Source: Cyanophora paradoxa
Taxonomy: Eukaryota; Glaucocystophyceae; Cyanophorales; Cyanophoraceae
Assembly (NCBI GenBank): GCA_004431415.1
Contig: QPMI01000517.1
Span: 1 to 64,000, forward strand
Direction: 5' to 3'
DNA length: 64,000 nucleotides
Shown here: positions 1 through 11,900 of the stretch, piece by piece
Layout of the letters: the number at the start of each line of letters is the position of its first letter
Position numbering within the stretch: position 1 is the stretch's first letter
The notes under the pieces: model-generated
What the model was told of the DNA's origin: nothing
The model's input: the letters and a program-made list of their open reading frames with translations, nothing else
The model's database searches: none
Program-made: the position numbers and the translations under genes

Positions 1-3000
1 GAGGGACAAGATGACGCGGTTTCATCTCCTTCACCGGGGTCGTCGGCTCCGTCGTCGTCTCCAACAATGTGCGGCGGCGGCGTGAGGAGCATCTCCGGCG
101 CATCGTCAGTCGCGTCTTGAGGGCCCGTCGAGACGTAACAGCGAACGAGAGCTTCGCCTGGCCCGACGGTGACATCTTGGGCGAGGCGGACCAGAACGCC
201 CCCGTCGGTCTGGTCCGCAAGCAAAAAGGGACATGGTATCGTTCGCCATTGTCGGCGTCAGGTGCCGTGATCGTCATTCCCCAGTTAGTCGGGTCGAGCG
301 AGATGTGAGCGTTCATGGCAATGAGCGTCGCCAATCCAAGGAGCATTTGAGTAGACCCCATGAGGCCCTTGTCCACCACTAGGACCTCTCTCACCGACCG
401 TACGGGACCAATCATGACCGCCATGTAGGCGATGCGAGCGTAAGCCGTCATGTCGTCGCCAAATCCGGTCAGTTGTACTGGCGGCGCGCGGCTGTAACGG
501 AGGCCCTCGATGCGCGCAGCGAGGTCTCCGTCAATCACGTCAGCTGCGGCGCCCGTATCCACCAACGCCAGAGTTTTGACGGACGGTCCGACTTTCCGTC
601 CTGGTGCATAGGACCCGAGTCGCACCGACACGCAGATGCGACCATCTGCAATCCGTTGCTTCATTGTCCGGTCGGGTTTTGTCAGCTGAGCGATTCGACG
701 TCCAATTGCCGTATCCTCGGCTGTAGGTATGTCGTTAGGAGACACGATGTCACCCAGCCAACCGAGCATTCTTGCCGTGCGGACACGAAGTGCTGTCTGG
801 TAGCTCCGTTCCACTGGCGTCGTCAAAGGTCGTGACGATGAGATGGCGTCAGGTGGGAGGCGGGCAACCCGGATGCGGGCAGTCTTCTCCACCTTGGAGA
901 CCGATTCATGTGCTCTGTTGAAAACATGTACCGCCGCGAAGGTTCGAGGTCGGTTTGGAATCAGGCGGGTGCTGTTGGACGGCACCGGGCCGCTGCTAGG
1001 ACGAGTGCTGTGGTCCTGCCGGCTGAATCCGAGTCCTCGTCTCGGGGATGTTGTGAGGTATTGGGCGTGTACGCTGGTCTTCCGGCCAAACCAGATGTAA
1101 GCGATGCTCTCATCCGAGTCAGGGTTGGGATCGAAGTCGACGAGCGTGTCGTATTCCGCGTAATGATGGCCGTGGCGACTGAGGCCCTCGCGCAAGTAGC
1201 TGACCAGCGTCTTCCACTGGTGAGGTAGGCGGGTGTCGCCCTGCAGGATCGAGTTGAAGTAAAATCGAGCGCGGTCCCGATGGATGGAGACGAGCGAGGC
1301 GTGTTTGACCGCGTCCCACGCGGTGAACCCCAAAGTGTTCATGATGAACGCCATGCGAGTGAACAGGGCGCGTGTGCGCACGACGTCCAAGGAGGCTCCC
1401 GCCGAGTTGGAGAGGTCAGGCGGCCGTGCTCGCAGATCCTCAGCCAATGACACGAGGGCGTCAGCATTGAGCTGATGCGGTGTTCGGAATGCGCTCCAGT
1501 CATACAAATCGTATTCAGTCCTGAAGTTCGTTCCGTCTTCGTCCCAGAGGTCTGGCCAGAGTACGGGGATGGACTCGTGAGACTGACCGTGTGCCGCGAA
1601 GCGTTCCCAGCTGTACTCCGTGTACGAGGTGTCCACAGGCGTTTGGGAGAGGTCACGGTAGTGTGCACGGAAGTAGAAGGTAGGCGGGAGGGCTCCTTTA
1701 CTTCCGCGTGGAGCTAGTGCCGAAGTTCGAGAAGTCGTGCTTGTGGTGTCGCTGTCGCTGCCCGCTACCGGTGGTGTTCGGGCGACGCGCCGGAAGCGAA
1801 CGCGGTGAACTCCTGTTTGGGGCAGACGGGGCTTGAACTCGGGTGCGACGTCGAAGCGACAAAGGCGAAGTGCCCGAGCCGTGTCACCCCTGTCAATCAC
1901 GACGGGCGTCTTGCCGCCGACCCGAGCACCGTCAATTGTTCGCGGTGTGATCCACAGGGCCCATTTGTGCTCCTTCTCGCCGTCGTTCGGGAGGTCTGTC
2001 TCCTTCATGCGCTTCGGCCTCGGCTTCGTACCGGCTAGACTTGGATTCGCGGCGGCCGCGTTCTGCCGTCGTACCAGCCTGGGCTGCTCCATCGTCCCCG
2101 TCGCCTGGTCGTACAGGTACGTCCGCGGGTATCGGGGGTCGACTTGTAGAGCGCCGCGCAGCGGGTTGATGGACAACCCGACGCCCTCAAATGGTCCGGG
2201 AGGAGCTCCGTCCTCGTCGTCACCGATGTAGAGGTGGGGCCCGAAACGGCTAGGATTTGCTCCGTCGGCTTCTGTGAGACCTCCGCTGTACCGCAAGGGG
2301 GGTGCCAGTTCAGCTGTCATGGTGATGCGGTCGTCCCGTGACGTGCCGGAAGCGTTGTAAGCCAGCGTTATCCAGCGCGTACGATGCTCCACGAGGTCGT
2401 CGGAGAACAGTATTGCGCCGTAGTCAAGGAGAAACAATTCGGGAATCGAATCTTCCTCGGACGCGTGGATCTCATTGTACTGTAGGAGTACCTCCGGACC
2501 CACGTGCTGTTCGTAATGACGCCAGGACCGTTCGAACTCGTTCCTGTTGAACGTGTATTGGCTCACGCCCATGCCGAGGTTGTCCATGCCCCTGTTGCCG
2601 ACCATGGTTCCGTCGTGTCCAAACATCTCGATGACGTTGACAGGGAGGTCGAAGGCAGCGGGAAAGTGTGCATGCTGCGACTGGCGATCTTCGTAGCGTT
2701 GCCATGTCTCCTTGGCTGTTGTGGAGGCGCGCCCGGCATTGCCGAGGGCCCCGTGGCGGACAACTGCCGCGAGTTGCGTTGTAATCGCCGTGACTAGTAG
2801 TGCCATGAAGGCCGTTGCAAACATGGCGCCGGGTGGTGGTGTTGCCGTGCCAAAATCCCGGGCGTACCAGTCTTGCAGTTCCTGAGACACGGTCATGTTG
2901 CCGTCGTCGTCGACACGGAAGTGTAGTAGGCTCGCATTCGAAGTCACGTATTCGTCGAGAATCTCCAGCAGGCCGTCGTGGATTGGCATCTGTTTCGACG

Positions 3001-3398
3001 GGAACGCCGTGTACAAACGGATTGAAGCTGCTACGTGATGTGCGAAGTGGTGGACCCAGTGATGTACTTCCGGCTTGAAGGGGATAACGTGGATGAATGC
3101 ACCCTCCGTCGGCCTAGTAGGCCTCTCGATGGTCTTCCAGACGCCGCCGGGTAGGATCGTCTCCTCAAGCAGAATTGGTATGCGATTGTAGTCGAAGTAT
3201 GCAGGCTGGTCCGCGGGCCGTTGTGGCCTGTTCGAACGGGCGATTTGGAGCCAAGTGTCACGGTTGTTGGCATCGAACACGTGAACGACAGCCTGGGTGT
3301 CCCTGGTCCGCGTCTTTGTGTAAATTCGCGGGCCGCCGTTGGCGAAGACTTCCAGGGTGTCGCTCAGTATCGTCGGGGAGTTGAACTCGTGGAACGTG
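1..3398 (-). CDS. Retroelement polyprotein, protease-containing segment (partial, runs off left edge)
   Basis: One minus-strand frame stays open from about 3398 to position 1 with no stop, so the product continues outside the window. Near 515-560 it encodes LALVDTGAAADVI, the retropepsin active-site signature. About 80 residues later comes MLLGLATLIAMNAHISLD, which matches the conserved C-terminal LLG part of such proteases. The enzyme would cut the polyprotein. About 250 residues upstream of the protease (around 1170-1270) the stretch ARFYFNSILQGDTRLPHQW followed by LREGLS loosely resembles a retrotransposon gag capsid helix region; this is a weak resemblance. The rest is unrecognised. The frame is joined to the upstream 3927-3364 frame only through a one-base shift near 3398. 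Confidence 0.75.
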
Positions 3399-6300
3399 CC
3401 AGCATGGGTCCGCCGTTGCCAAGCGGGGGAGCCATTTCATGTCCCTGAGGCCGCTCGAGTGGGCTTCGGAACGCTGTGAGGTAGTTACCGAGCTCATTCA
3501 ACGGGTTGTGCTCATTGGCGGGAGCGATTGTCAAGGTGGTAAACTTGATCTCGCAACGGTTCTTGCGGGTATTGCCGTCATCTGTCACGGTCTGCACCCC
3601 GTGCAGGTACGGGTTGGAACGATTGCGTGCCCGATGGCGTACCACGCCGTCGAGCGCCTGTAGTGCTCCGCGCCAACGAAGCTGGTTAAGCGCGTGGATC
3701 GGTCTGAACTCTGGAAGCTTCCGCATGAACTTGTCCATGTTCGTGTCGCCGTGCATGAAGTACTGAATTTGGCTCTCTGCCAGTGGGTGTTCCCATTCAG
3801 GCTTCGTATTCACGTACTCCTCCAATGCCGTCAAGTCACGCGTGAACGAGGACCGAGTTGCGAGGCACTGCACATTTCTTGCCACGAGGACGGCAGACCA
3901 CGGAGTGTATCTCATGTTCTCGGCCATCGCGGAGCTGAAGTACTGAGAAAGAATTCGACGCCTCGGAATGCGAGCGGCTGTTTGTTGATCGTGTATACTT
4001 CGTTGCGCGTGTCTGAGCGTGTCACGTCGTAGAGTTGCACCGTACTATCCTCGGGATAGTGGGTCCTCCAGACGTTCGAGTGCCGGCAGATCCTTGTGGT
4101 AAGACAGCGTGAACAAGCGGAAGTCGTTGTGTTGTCCCTCCCGTGCTGGAGGCCCGAGGCCCCGCCTCAAATGCCCACTGAGTATCGACGCTGTCGTCGA
4201 GTCCCGCACTTGAGTATGATTGCTTGCGGTGGATGCGTTCCTGGGGTCGCCCCACCATCCGACGCGTTCGAACTTGTCGGTAACGTAGCCGTTCTCGATG
4301 ATGTCGGCACCGAAGAACTTGTAGTAATATCGGGTACGAATATGGCCCGGGCGTTCCGGCTGAGGTCGACAGTTTCGTAAAACCAATCGTCACCAGCCTC
4401 GTCTTCCGATATTACTGTCTTGCGGCCCTTTTTCAGGCCCACGCGTTTAGCAGTTGAGCCTGAAGTTGTGCTACGTGGTTGCTGCACCGGTGCCGGGGGC
4501 GTCGTTTCCGTCCTGAGAACATGAGGGGTGACTCCGCAGTGTGGTCTCGTCGTCGGCCGTAAAGAACATGGAATCGTGGATTCGGAGCGTGGTCAGTTCT
4601 GCCCAACGCAGGAGGAAGCGGGTGTCCCAATTGAGGCCGTACTCCGTGATCCTCTGACGTATCGGGGGAAATGGGACGTTGTACGCCTGCATAATGTCGA
4701 TGGTTGCCGTGCTTGGATTCACGTAATCGTTCGTACGCAGGGTGTAAGATCCGCAAGTAGGTTCTCCTTCGACTTGTTCCAGTACTGGAAAATTCGAGAA
4801 TCTTGTCGCCCGAACATGATCGCCCGGACGAGGGAAGCCGGACTAGGGTGTTCGGCTGGGAGTCGATCAGTCGAAGGCGGTTTGTCATTCCGTATGCCAG
4901 GCACTGAGCCTGCCAATCCTCCGCATCCGTCCATTTGTCCCCGTTGTATTTACGCTTCAACGCCCAATACAATGCGTCGAGAACAGTGGCGTGCCACAAC
5001 GTGGGTTGGAGAGAGTACCGCCTCCTGATGTTGAATACGGATGGTGTTACGGGCCCTCAGGTAGCCTTCAACCAGTGACAGTTGCAGGTCAGGTCCCGGT
5101 TCCACGCGGCTGAGCTCGAAGCTGCTCGGGTAGCTACGAGCACCGACGCGCTCATGTACTCTCTCCGGGTAACGGTCCAGATGGAGCCGCAGGCCTGTCG
5201 GAATGCTGCTACGTCGCCGAGCTCGCGGGCACGCCCTAAGGCTGTCCTCGCGGAGAGATGGGTCACGAACACGTTGCCGGAGTTCTCGGCACCGGTCCGG
5301 AACGCCTGAAGACCTCTCCAGAGTGGAGAAAGCGGGTCTTCGGAGTAGTCGAGGCGTCGCTCGTTACATTCAATCACCGCTAGTTTGTACTCGTCGAGTA
5401 ATACACCGTGGAGCTCGAAGGGCTTCCGGGGAACGTCCAAGGTCCCCTGTTCCGGGGGCGTCTGTGTCCGGTCAAGGTACCGGTCGACGGTAGCCAGCCA
5501 GCTGTTGGGGCTATTCGCGAAGTGGCCTCCGAAGGGCAGGTTGAGCACGCGCGTGATGTACTCCACCATTTCGACTCCCATTGTGAAGTAGAAGTCTGGC
5601 TTGTCGGCCACAGCAGCCTATTTGGCTTTGCCGAGAACGGATCCGAACAGCGAAGCCAAGGGCTGCGCCATGAGTGATGCCGTTCCAACTCCCGAGGCTT
5701 CGAGTGGAAGTAGATGCGTGCTCCAGCCGCTGCAATGTGAATTGCGTTGGCCAGGGCTGTCACCCGCATCTCGAGGGCGATGTCTCGATCGAGCGCTGGA
5801 GGTGTCGCCGTGGGGTAAGGCGCGAATTCGTCGTCGAAGGGCGGCGGCAGGTGCGACTCGAGGATTAAGCGTTCCAGTGCCGTCATGCGGACCGTCAGCG
5901 CGTCGGCGAGAGTGGGGAAAGGCGCATAGTAGTCCCCGTGCGGTTCGAAGTAAGTAGGGAATTGTGCCCGCATGCTTCGGCCGTACGAGATCATGACGTC
6001 GAAGAGCCAAGGCAATATTCCTTGCCGTGAAGTCGTCAGGGTTATTGCTTGTTGTGCATCAAGGCCCAGCAGCTCGAGGACAGATGCGTGACGCAGCGTC
6101 TCTTCCAAGCTATCCGTAGTGTCGGCTGTGCCCGCAATTCTCATGATCGCATAAGCGACAGCGCGGAGATGGGCGGTATGTTTGAGCAAAATCGCTGATT
6201 GCTCCTCGACATCGACGTACGTGGCGAGTCTGTCGAGGACGTGCCGGTTAGCCGGGTTCAGCTCCGTGAGTCCGTCAGGCAGCGTGGAAATGTTTGTGAG

Positions 6301-7451
6301 GTAGAGGCCGGTCTTGGACGGGTCCGTACTTGCATTCCATGGCGTGTACTTGCGATAGGTTGCAAACAGGTTGGGATTGTCGACCGCAGCCGCTGCCTCT
6401 GCGTAGCCGGGCATTGTGCTTGGTATGACCCCACAGTCTCCGAGGCGCTGTGAAACTGCAGCAGTGGCCTCGCCCAAGTGTGTGGTTCTCACGATTGCGC
6501 CGGTCTCCGGCGGGACTGGAAGTGGCGGTTCAGGTTCCGGAATCGGGACGGGAATGTCGCCGACTTGGATGTAACGCTGGGGATCCTCAGTGACAGTAGG
6601 GTAAGTCCGGGAAATGTGAATTGGTCCCGAGCCATCTTCCTCTGCCGTTGGCTCCTCCTCGTTCCAGGATCGCCAGTATTCACGTGCATATATCCACGCG
6701 CGCGAGTGTGGGCGAGCCCACAGTCGGGGACGGCAATCCCCTGGGCATTCAATCCAGTCGGGTCCTGGAGGGCTTTCGGACTCAACGATGAAGTCATCCG
6801 GCCTTGCGTAGGGCTGTGATCGGCGGGGTTTGTCATGCTGGGCGTGTCCGTGGGCTCAACGTTCGACCTGTCTACCTCGCCGGCCGTGGCGGGGCGGTAG
6901 TTGCGGGGGTCGTGGTCGATTCGTTGTCAGTTGGCAGTGTCAAAGTCTGCTCCTGACAGTTATGGTCATGTCCGGAGTCGCTTGCTCTGAAGCTATAACG
7001 CCGGGTTGAGCCACGCCAGCCGTGGCCGGGGCGGCTTCCAGGGCGTCGTAAGGGTCGGAGATGCAGGGCTCGGGTTGATTGTTACGTTGGTAGCATTCGT
7101 CTCAGTTTGCGGCGCGCCGGCCGTGGCCGGGGCGACGGTAATGAGACTGGAGGGATTCGTAGTGCCATAACAAGGGCCACGCTGTCGCTGGGGCTGAGGA
7201 CACCACTCCCGGGATCGTCCAGAGTTGGGGCTTGGGGGTCGGCCGAGGTCGCCCTGAACGGGGTGAAGGTGTCCGTTCCGGGTCTCAGATGACGACGTCG
7301 GTGGTGTATCTTCCATCTTGTTCGCGATGGTCTGTACCCGACCTGTCGTGGCTTGTATTTCCGCGTAGCGCTCGAGGCGGTCCTGTTCGCTTCGCGTCCC
7401 CGTGCTCGAGCGTAACCAGTAAGCGCCGCCGCCATGTAAGGACCTTTGCCC
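3399..7451 (-). pseudogene. Retroelement polyprotein, middle region broken by frameshifts
   Basis: Protein-like sequence continues here but moves repeatedly between the three minus-strand frames. Recognisable open pieces are 7082-7507, 6993-7316, 6489-6836, 5380-6492 (the clearest, down to about 5600), 5057-5611, 4433-4999, 4471-4722, 4167-4487, 4045-4386 and 3364-3927. Adjacent pieces overlap and continue each other, for example the frame with EFEPHGDYY-type sequence passes to the one starting MADKPDFYFTMGVEMVEYI. This is the pattern expected of an old copy with small indels, or of sequencing errors. No known domain was recognised. The piece near 7100 carries the APATAGA motif also seen in the upstream ORF, which supports a single original polyprotein. 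Confidence 0.55.
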
Positions 7452-8933
7452 TCACCCAAGGCGTAATCGGCGTCGTACGCCGTGTTCACGCTCGCCGTCA
7501 GATCCACGGATCCAGGCGCCGTTCGGGTTTGGTTCCAGCTGGTCGTTGAGGCGCTCGGCTCGGGCGTCGTTCCCGCTCGTACATAAGATCGATAAAGTTA
7601 CGCTTGTCGTCGTCAGTCGGGTATGTCCATGAGGGGGCCAGGTTGTACTGGTCTCCAGCTGGGCTGCAATGAAGTCATATGACTCAGGGATGATCTTCAT
7701 GGCTTCCTTATACTTCCGCTGCTCGTCCGGGTCGTAAATTCGGCGCAAGATGGCTGTGACTCGGATTGGATTGAAATACTCGTAGGCGGATCCGTGCTCG
7801 CCGATGCCGAAGTAAGGAATGGTGCAGCCACGGCTGTCTACCACTCCGGCCTCGTGAGACTGGTACGAGATGACCGTCGTTGGCTTCAACAGCCGCGGGG
7901 GATTGCGAGCTTCCTCAGGCCAGTGCTGCTGTGGTTGCGTCGTGAGGCTGACCAATGGGCCGTGAGCCGGTGTCGGGGGTGCGCTGCGCGTGTCCCCGGT
8001 CCTGGTTGGAGTTCGAGTTGCCGTGCGTAGGGTCCCGTAGTTGAACCGCTGGTTGGGTCGCGTGCTGGACCATTCTGTGTTGGCGTGGACTCTGTACGCA
8101 CGTACGTCGAACGGCTCCATGTTAAGGTTGATGAAGCGGTCGTAAACATTGGCATAGCCATGCTTGCAGGCGAGCTGGCTCTCGGGCCACCAAGCGAGCG
8201 CTTCCATGATGATTGCATTGAACGTCTCCTCGGCTCGAGTTGTTACTCTCCGGTCCAAGGGGCCGTCCGGGCCCACAGGCGTCGGATGGGGGTACAAGCC
8301 TGTCACCTCGGCGTCTGGGTAGTTGCAATAAGACACGAGTGGGTACTTGCCACACGTCCCACAGTTCATAGTCATCTCGACGCGAGTGCTGGTGAACTGT
8401 CCGTCGGGGTTGTGAAGGTGCCGTCGGTAAAGTAACATGTTCAGCTGTTGGCAGTGGTGGTGACATGTGGCTGCGTGCCCTTGTGATGGCGCCGTTCGGG
8501 CGACTGGCGTTGCCGGGCATGGTCCGGGAAAGCCAACCGCCTCGCAGCGGATGTAGATTTGCTGGGCGCCAGGGCTCACAAAGACGCTGTTCACCGTCTG
8601 TTTGGTAAAGAAGCTATCGCCTCCAAACATGTTATAGTCACCATTGCTTCCGGCCCGGAATCGCTGCCGCAGGATGCTGACAGCGTCCGTGGTCAGGCAT
8701 TTAGCTTGGCTTCGCATGTAGCTCATGGAAGGTTTCGCGTTGCGACTCCGGTTCCGAGTTGCGAGCATCCATTTGACAGAGGAGTTCGTCGGCTCTGGCA
8801 CGAGCGAGTTCCGTGGGTACGTTTCCAGATAAGCGTCAAGAACTGCTTGAGCTATCGTGGGGTACGTCGTGGGGGCATCATGGTGACGATCCATGTGAGT
8901 GCCGCCGTTGGGCTGCAGTTGTAGAGTTCCCAA
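7452..8933 (-). CDS. Retroelement ORF2, unknown function
   Basis: A 493-codon open frame follows the gag-like ORF and overlaps its last 82 nt in a different frame. It could be reached by ribosomal frameshifting, or the two may once have been one frame split by an indel. The product has a Cys/His-rich part (CHHHCQQ, then CGTCGKYP), possibly a metal-binding site, and an acidic, charged C-terminal part. No catalytic motif of a retroelement enzyme was seen. Codon use is GC-rich and like ORF1. I cannot assign a function. Confidence 0.5.
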   Translation of the reverse strand: MGTLQLQPNGGTHMDRHHDAPTTYPTIAQAVLDAYLETYPRNSLVPEPTNSSVKWMLATRNRSRNAKPSMSYMRSQAKCLTTDAVSILRQRFRAGSNGDYNMFGGDSFFTKQTVNSVFVSPGAQQIYIRCEAVGFPGPCPATPVARTAPSQGHAATCHHHCQQLNMLLYRRHLHNPDGQFTSTRVEMTMNCGTCGKYPLVSYCNYPDAEVTGLYPHPTPVGPDGPLDRRVTTRAEETFNAIIMEALAWWPESQLACKHGYANVYDRFINLNMEPFDVRAYRVHANTEWSSTRPNQRFNYGTLRTATRTPTRTGDTRSAPPTPAHGPLVSLTTQPQQHWPEEARNPPRLLKPTTVISYQSHEAGVVDSRGCTIPYFGIGEHGSAYEYFNPIRVTAILRRIYDPDEQRKYKEAMKIIPESYDFIAAQLETSTTWPPHGHTRLTTTSVTLSILCTSGNDARAERLNDQLEPNPNGAWIRGSDGEREHGVRRRLRLG

Positions 8934-11900
8934 AGATCAACGTTTTCTCGCCGTGTGCGATTATGTACTGATTCGGCCCATCCTCGTATCAGTGATACTT
9001 GTTCTGAAGTCCATTGGGTACCGCGGTCCAATGGCATTTCAAGTGATGTCGGAGGAGGCTGGGCTACCCCGTCAGCTATTGCTGGTGTGGGTGTCGAGTG
9101 TGGTGGAGGCGGGACATGTACTGCGCCGGCCGTGGTCGGGGCAGGTACTGAGTCTCGCGCAGTAGGGACGGTGATCGCGCCGGCCGTGGCCGGGGCGGGT
9201 GTAATATCTCGTGTCGTAGGAACTGGTACTGCGCCGGCCGTGGCCGGGGCAAGTGTTCGTTCCAAGTTGTAGTTGTCGGATGGTCGGTCCCGCCGTGTCC
9301 AATTCACGGCCTGCTGCCATGCACCAGTGTTGATTGCATTGGCCGTCCGCTTCGCCCACTCATTGAGCAGTATGAGGTCAGCGGAGGTTGTGCGCCTGAG
9401 GATTGTAGCCCGGATAGCTGTCGTCAAATTAAGTCGGTCTGTCAAGTCTGGGGGTTGCTGGACTGGATGTTCAGCTAACGTATCCCAGTGTTCGTGATCA
9501 CGGTCACCACTGAGGGGTCGAGCGTCCGGTACGCAAGGTCGATCCATGTCAGTTCCCGCAACTGGGTTGCCGTTCCAGAATGCTTGCACTGCCGTGCGTT
9601 TAAGTAGTGTGATGTACTGAGGTCGGCCCGCGGCTGCGTTGGCTGGGTGGGCCTGGCCCAAGCTGCGAAGTGAATCCACAAGCGTCGTGAGATGCAAGTG
9701 GAGTGCACGGTCCGCCGGTCCGTTCGAAGGCTGCCGACTCTGACCGTGAATCTCGCGCGGTTCCAGTGCTCCGGCTGCCGACTGCTGGATTGTTATCGGC
9801 TTGCACCGGTCACAGCACTCGTGAATGAAAGTTGTCTCGCCGCCAACGTCACCGTGAGGCTCGTACTGAACCACGTCTGGGAATGTGGAAAGGTCGCTCT
9901 CCCCAGCCGTTTCCGCTAACGGGTGGTGTTGGCGTTGAGGTGCAGCTAATTTGTTGACGTTGTAGTCAAGAGCGTGGTGAAAGATGGGCCGTACATGTTC
10001 GTGAGGGATAGGGTACCGATGAAGCATCGTTACGTCATCGACGTCGGTACTGCCGTTCTGCAGTGCCTGCTCTCTTGCACCCGCTGCTGTCGCACACAGT
10101 CCCGCACCCTTGTGTCCGAAGAGTATGGTAATGTGCTTCAGTTGGGGGCAATAGAGGACAGCGTCGATGAACGCCTGTCGGAAGTCGCAGCCAGGGAAGC
10201 CATGTGTGAACCATGCACTTCCGGGCACTTCGCGAAAGTAGACGGGGTTTGCGAGGCGTCGTCTGTGCATGTAGCCCAGTACTTCTCGTAGGTACGTCGT
10301 GAGCGGCCCTACGTACTCAGCGATACATTCGGCCGGCTCCACGATCTGGTTCACCGTAGGCGAGATGACCGGTGTTGCGTGCTCCACTACCGGCTTCTGC
10401 GCCGTCGAGGCAACGGGTGGCTGGCCGTCATGAGCCTTTGCCGTCGAGACGTTTGTGGTCTTGCCCCCTTTGCTGGTAAGTGCCGCCTTCGTTGCCGCGA
10501 TCTCGAGACCGAGGTTGGCGGCCCGCGCCGTAACGTCCTGCAGCGTCTTTACCAGAGGCCCTTGGAGGTGTTCAGCGCACGTGTCCGTGTTCCAGCAGGT
10601 CTTTGTCGCGTTCTTGTCGACTTCGATCCGCCGTACTGGGATTGCCGCGGCTTGTGTAATTGCAGAGATACGTTCCCGAATGAAGCCAAATTTGGTTGTA
10701 TACTTGTTGCTCTTGGGGCGGGTTGGGGTGGCAGCTCGCGCTCCAAGGTTGGCCATTTTAGCCAGTGCTCTGTTGACCTTGTCGAGGACGGTCGATGTCA
10801 CTGCCGACACTCGTACTTCTTCTCGCTGCAAGTCGTATAGAGCTTGTGTTACGTTAACAGGTCTGGGCTGGAAGTGTGGTTTAGTAGCCCGCGTTCTAGC
10901 TTCTTGCACCAGTTCTGCGATTTGCTGTTCCGTAGGCGTGGAGGTAGGTGCTGGCGCCGACGTCGTGGTCGGGGCTGGCACTTCTCCCATTGGAACTGGC
11001 TGTGCGACGTGTACCGGCACAGTTTGCAAGACTGGTGTCTCCACTGGGTTCGTCGGCGCCGGCATCGTGGCCGGGGCCTGCGTTGCAGTGGTTGGCACTG
11101 TCGGCGTGTGTAATGAAGCCGTAGTTCCAGGTGGGCCCACGGGCGCCGGCGTCGTGGCCGGGGTCTGTGGTACACCTGTTGTGAGGGGCGTAGTGGTGTC
11201 AGACGGGCACGTAGGCGCCGGCGTCGTGGCCGGGGTCTTTGGTGCGTCCGTCGTCGTTGTAGGATTGTCATTGGCAGTGATGCCGAGGGGGGGGCGCGAT
11301 GAAGGTCCTCCACCACCGCCGCGACCGCCGCCTCGTCCGCCGCCTCGTCCGCCACCTCGTCCACCGCGGCCACCACGGTCACCGCGACCCCAGGGGTAGG
11401 TGTCCTTATTACCGCCTCCTGCGCCGCCACCGCCGTCACGGTTGCCGTTCCGGGGGCAGTTTGCTTGGAGGTGTTCAGTTGAGTTACAAAGTCGGCACTT
11501 CTTGGGTTGAGTGCATTCCGATTGGCGATGTCCGTAACCTTGACAGTTAAAGCATTGGAGGTTCGACGTCGGGTTAGCCGCTGCATTTTGCGTGGGCTGC
11601 GTCGGCGCCGTCTGTCCGTTTGAGCCAGTGGGAATCTTGCAGGTTTCTGCCGCCATTCGTACAATTGGGTTGTTGTCGCCGCTCTGGATCATCTCCAGTA
11701 GCTTATACCGGTAGTCATGCCGTGGGCATTCCAGGTAATCGTCAGCGTAATGGTGGCGTTCGGCCGGCGGTAAATTGTCAGGGCACCGCCAGCAGTAGAA
11801 GTCGTGGTTGGTACCGCGGTGTTTAGGCTTCTCTGCTCGGTGGTAACCTTCCCGTTGTTTAATTGCAGTAATCTTCTCAACGCGCGGGTAATTGTAATTG

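Noticed and set aside
10455-11399. 314-codon plus-strand ORF
   Set aside because: It lies antisense to the zinc-knuckle/RGG part of the gag-like ORF, and its Val/Gly/Pro-rich content follows from the GC-rich opposite strand.
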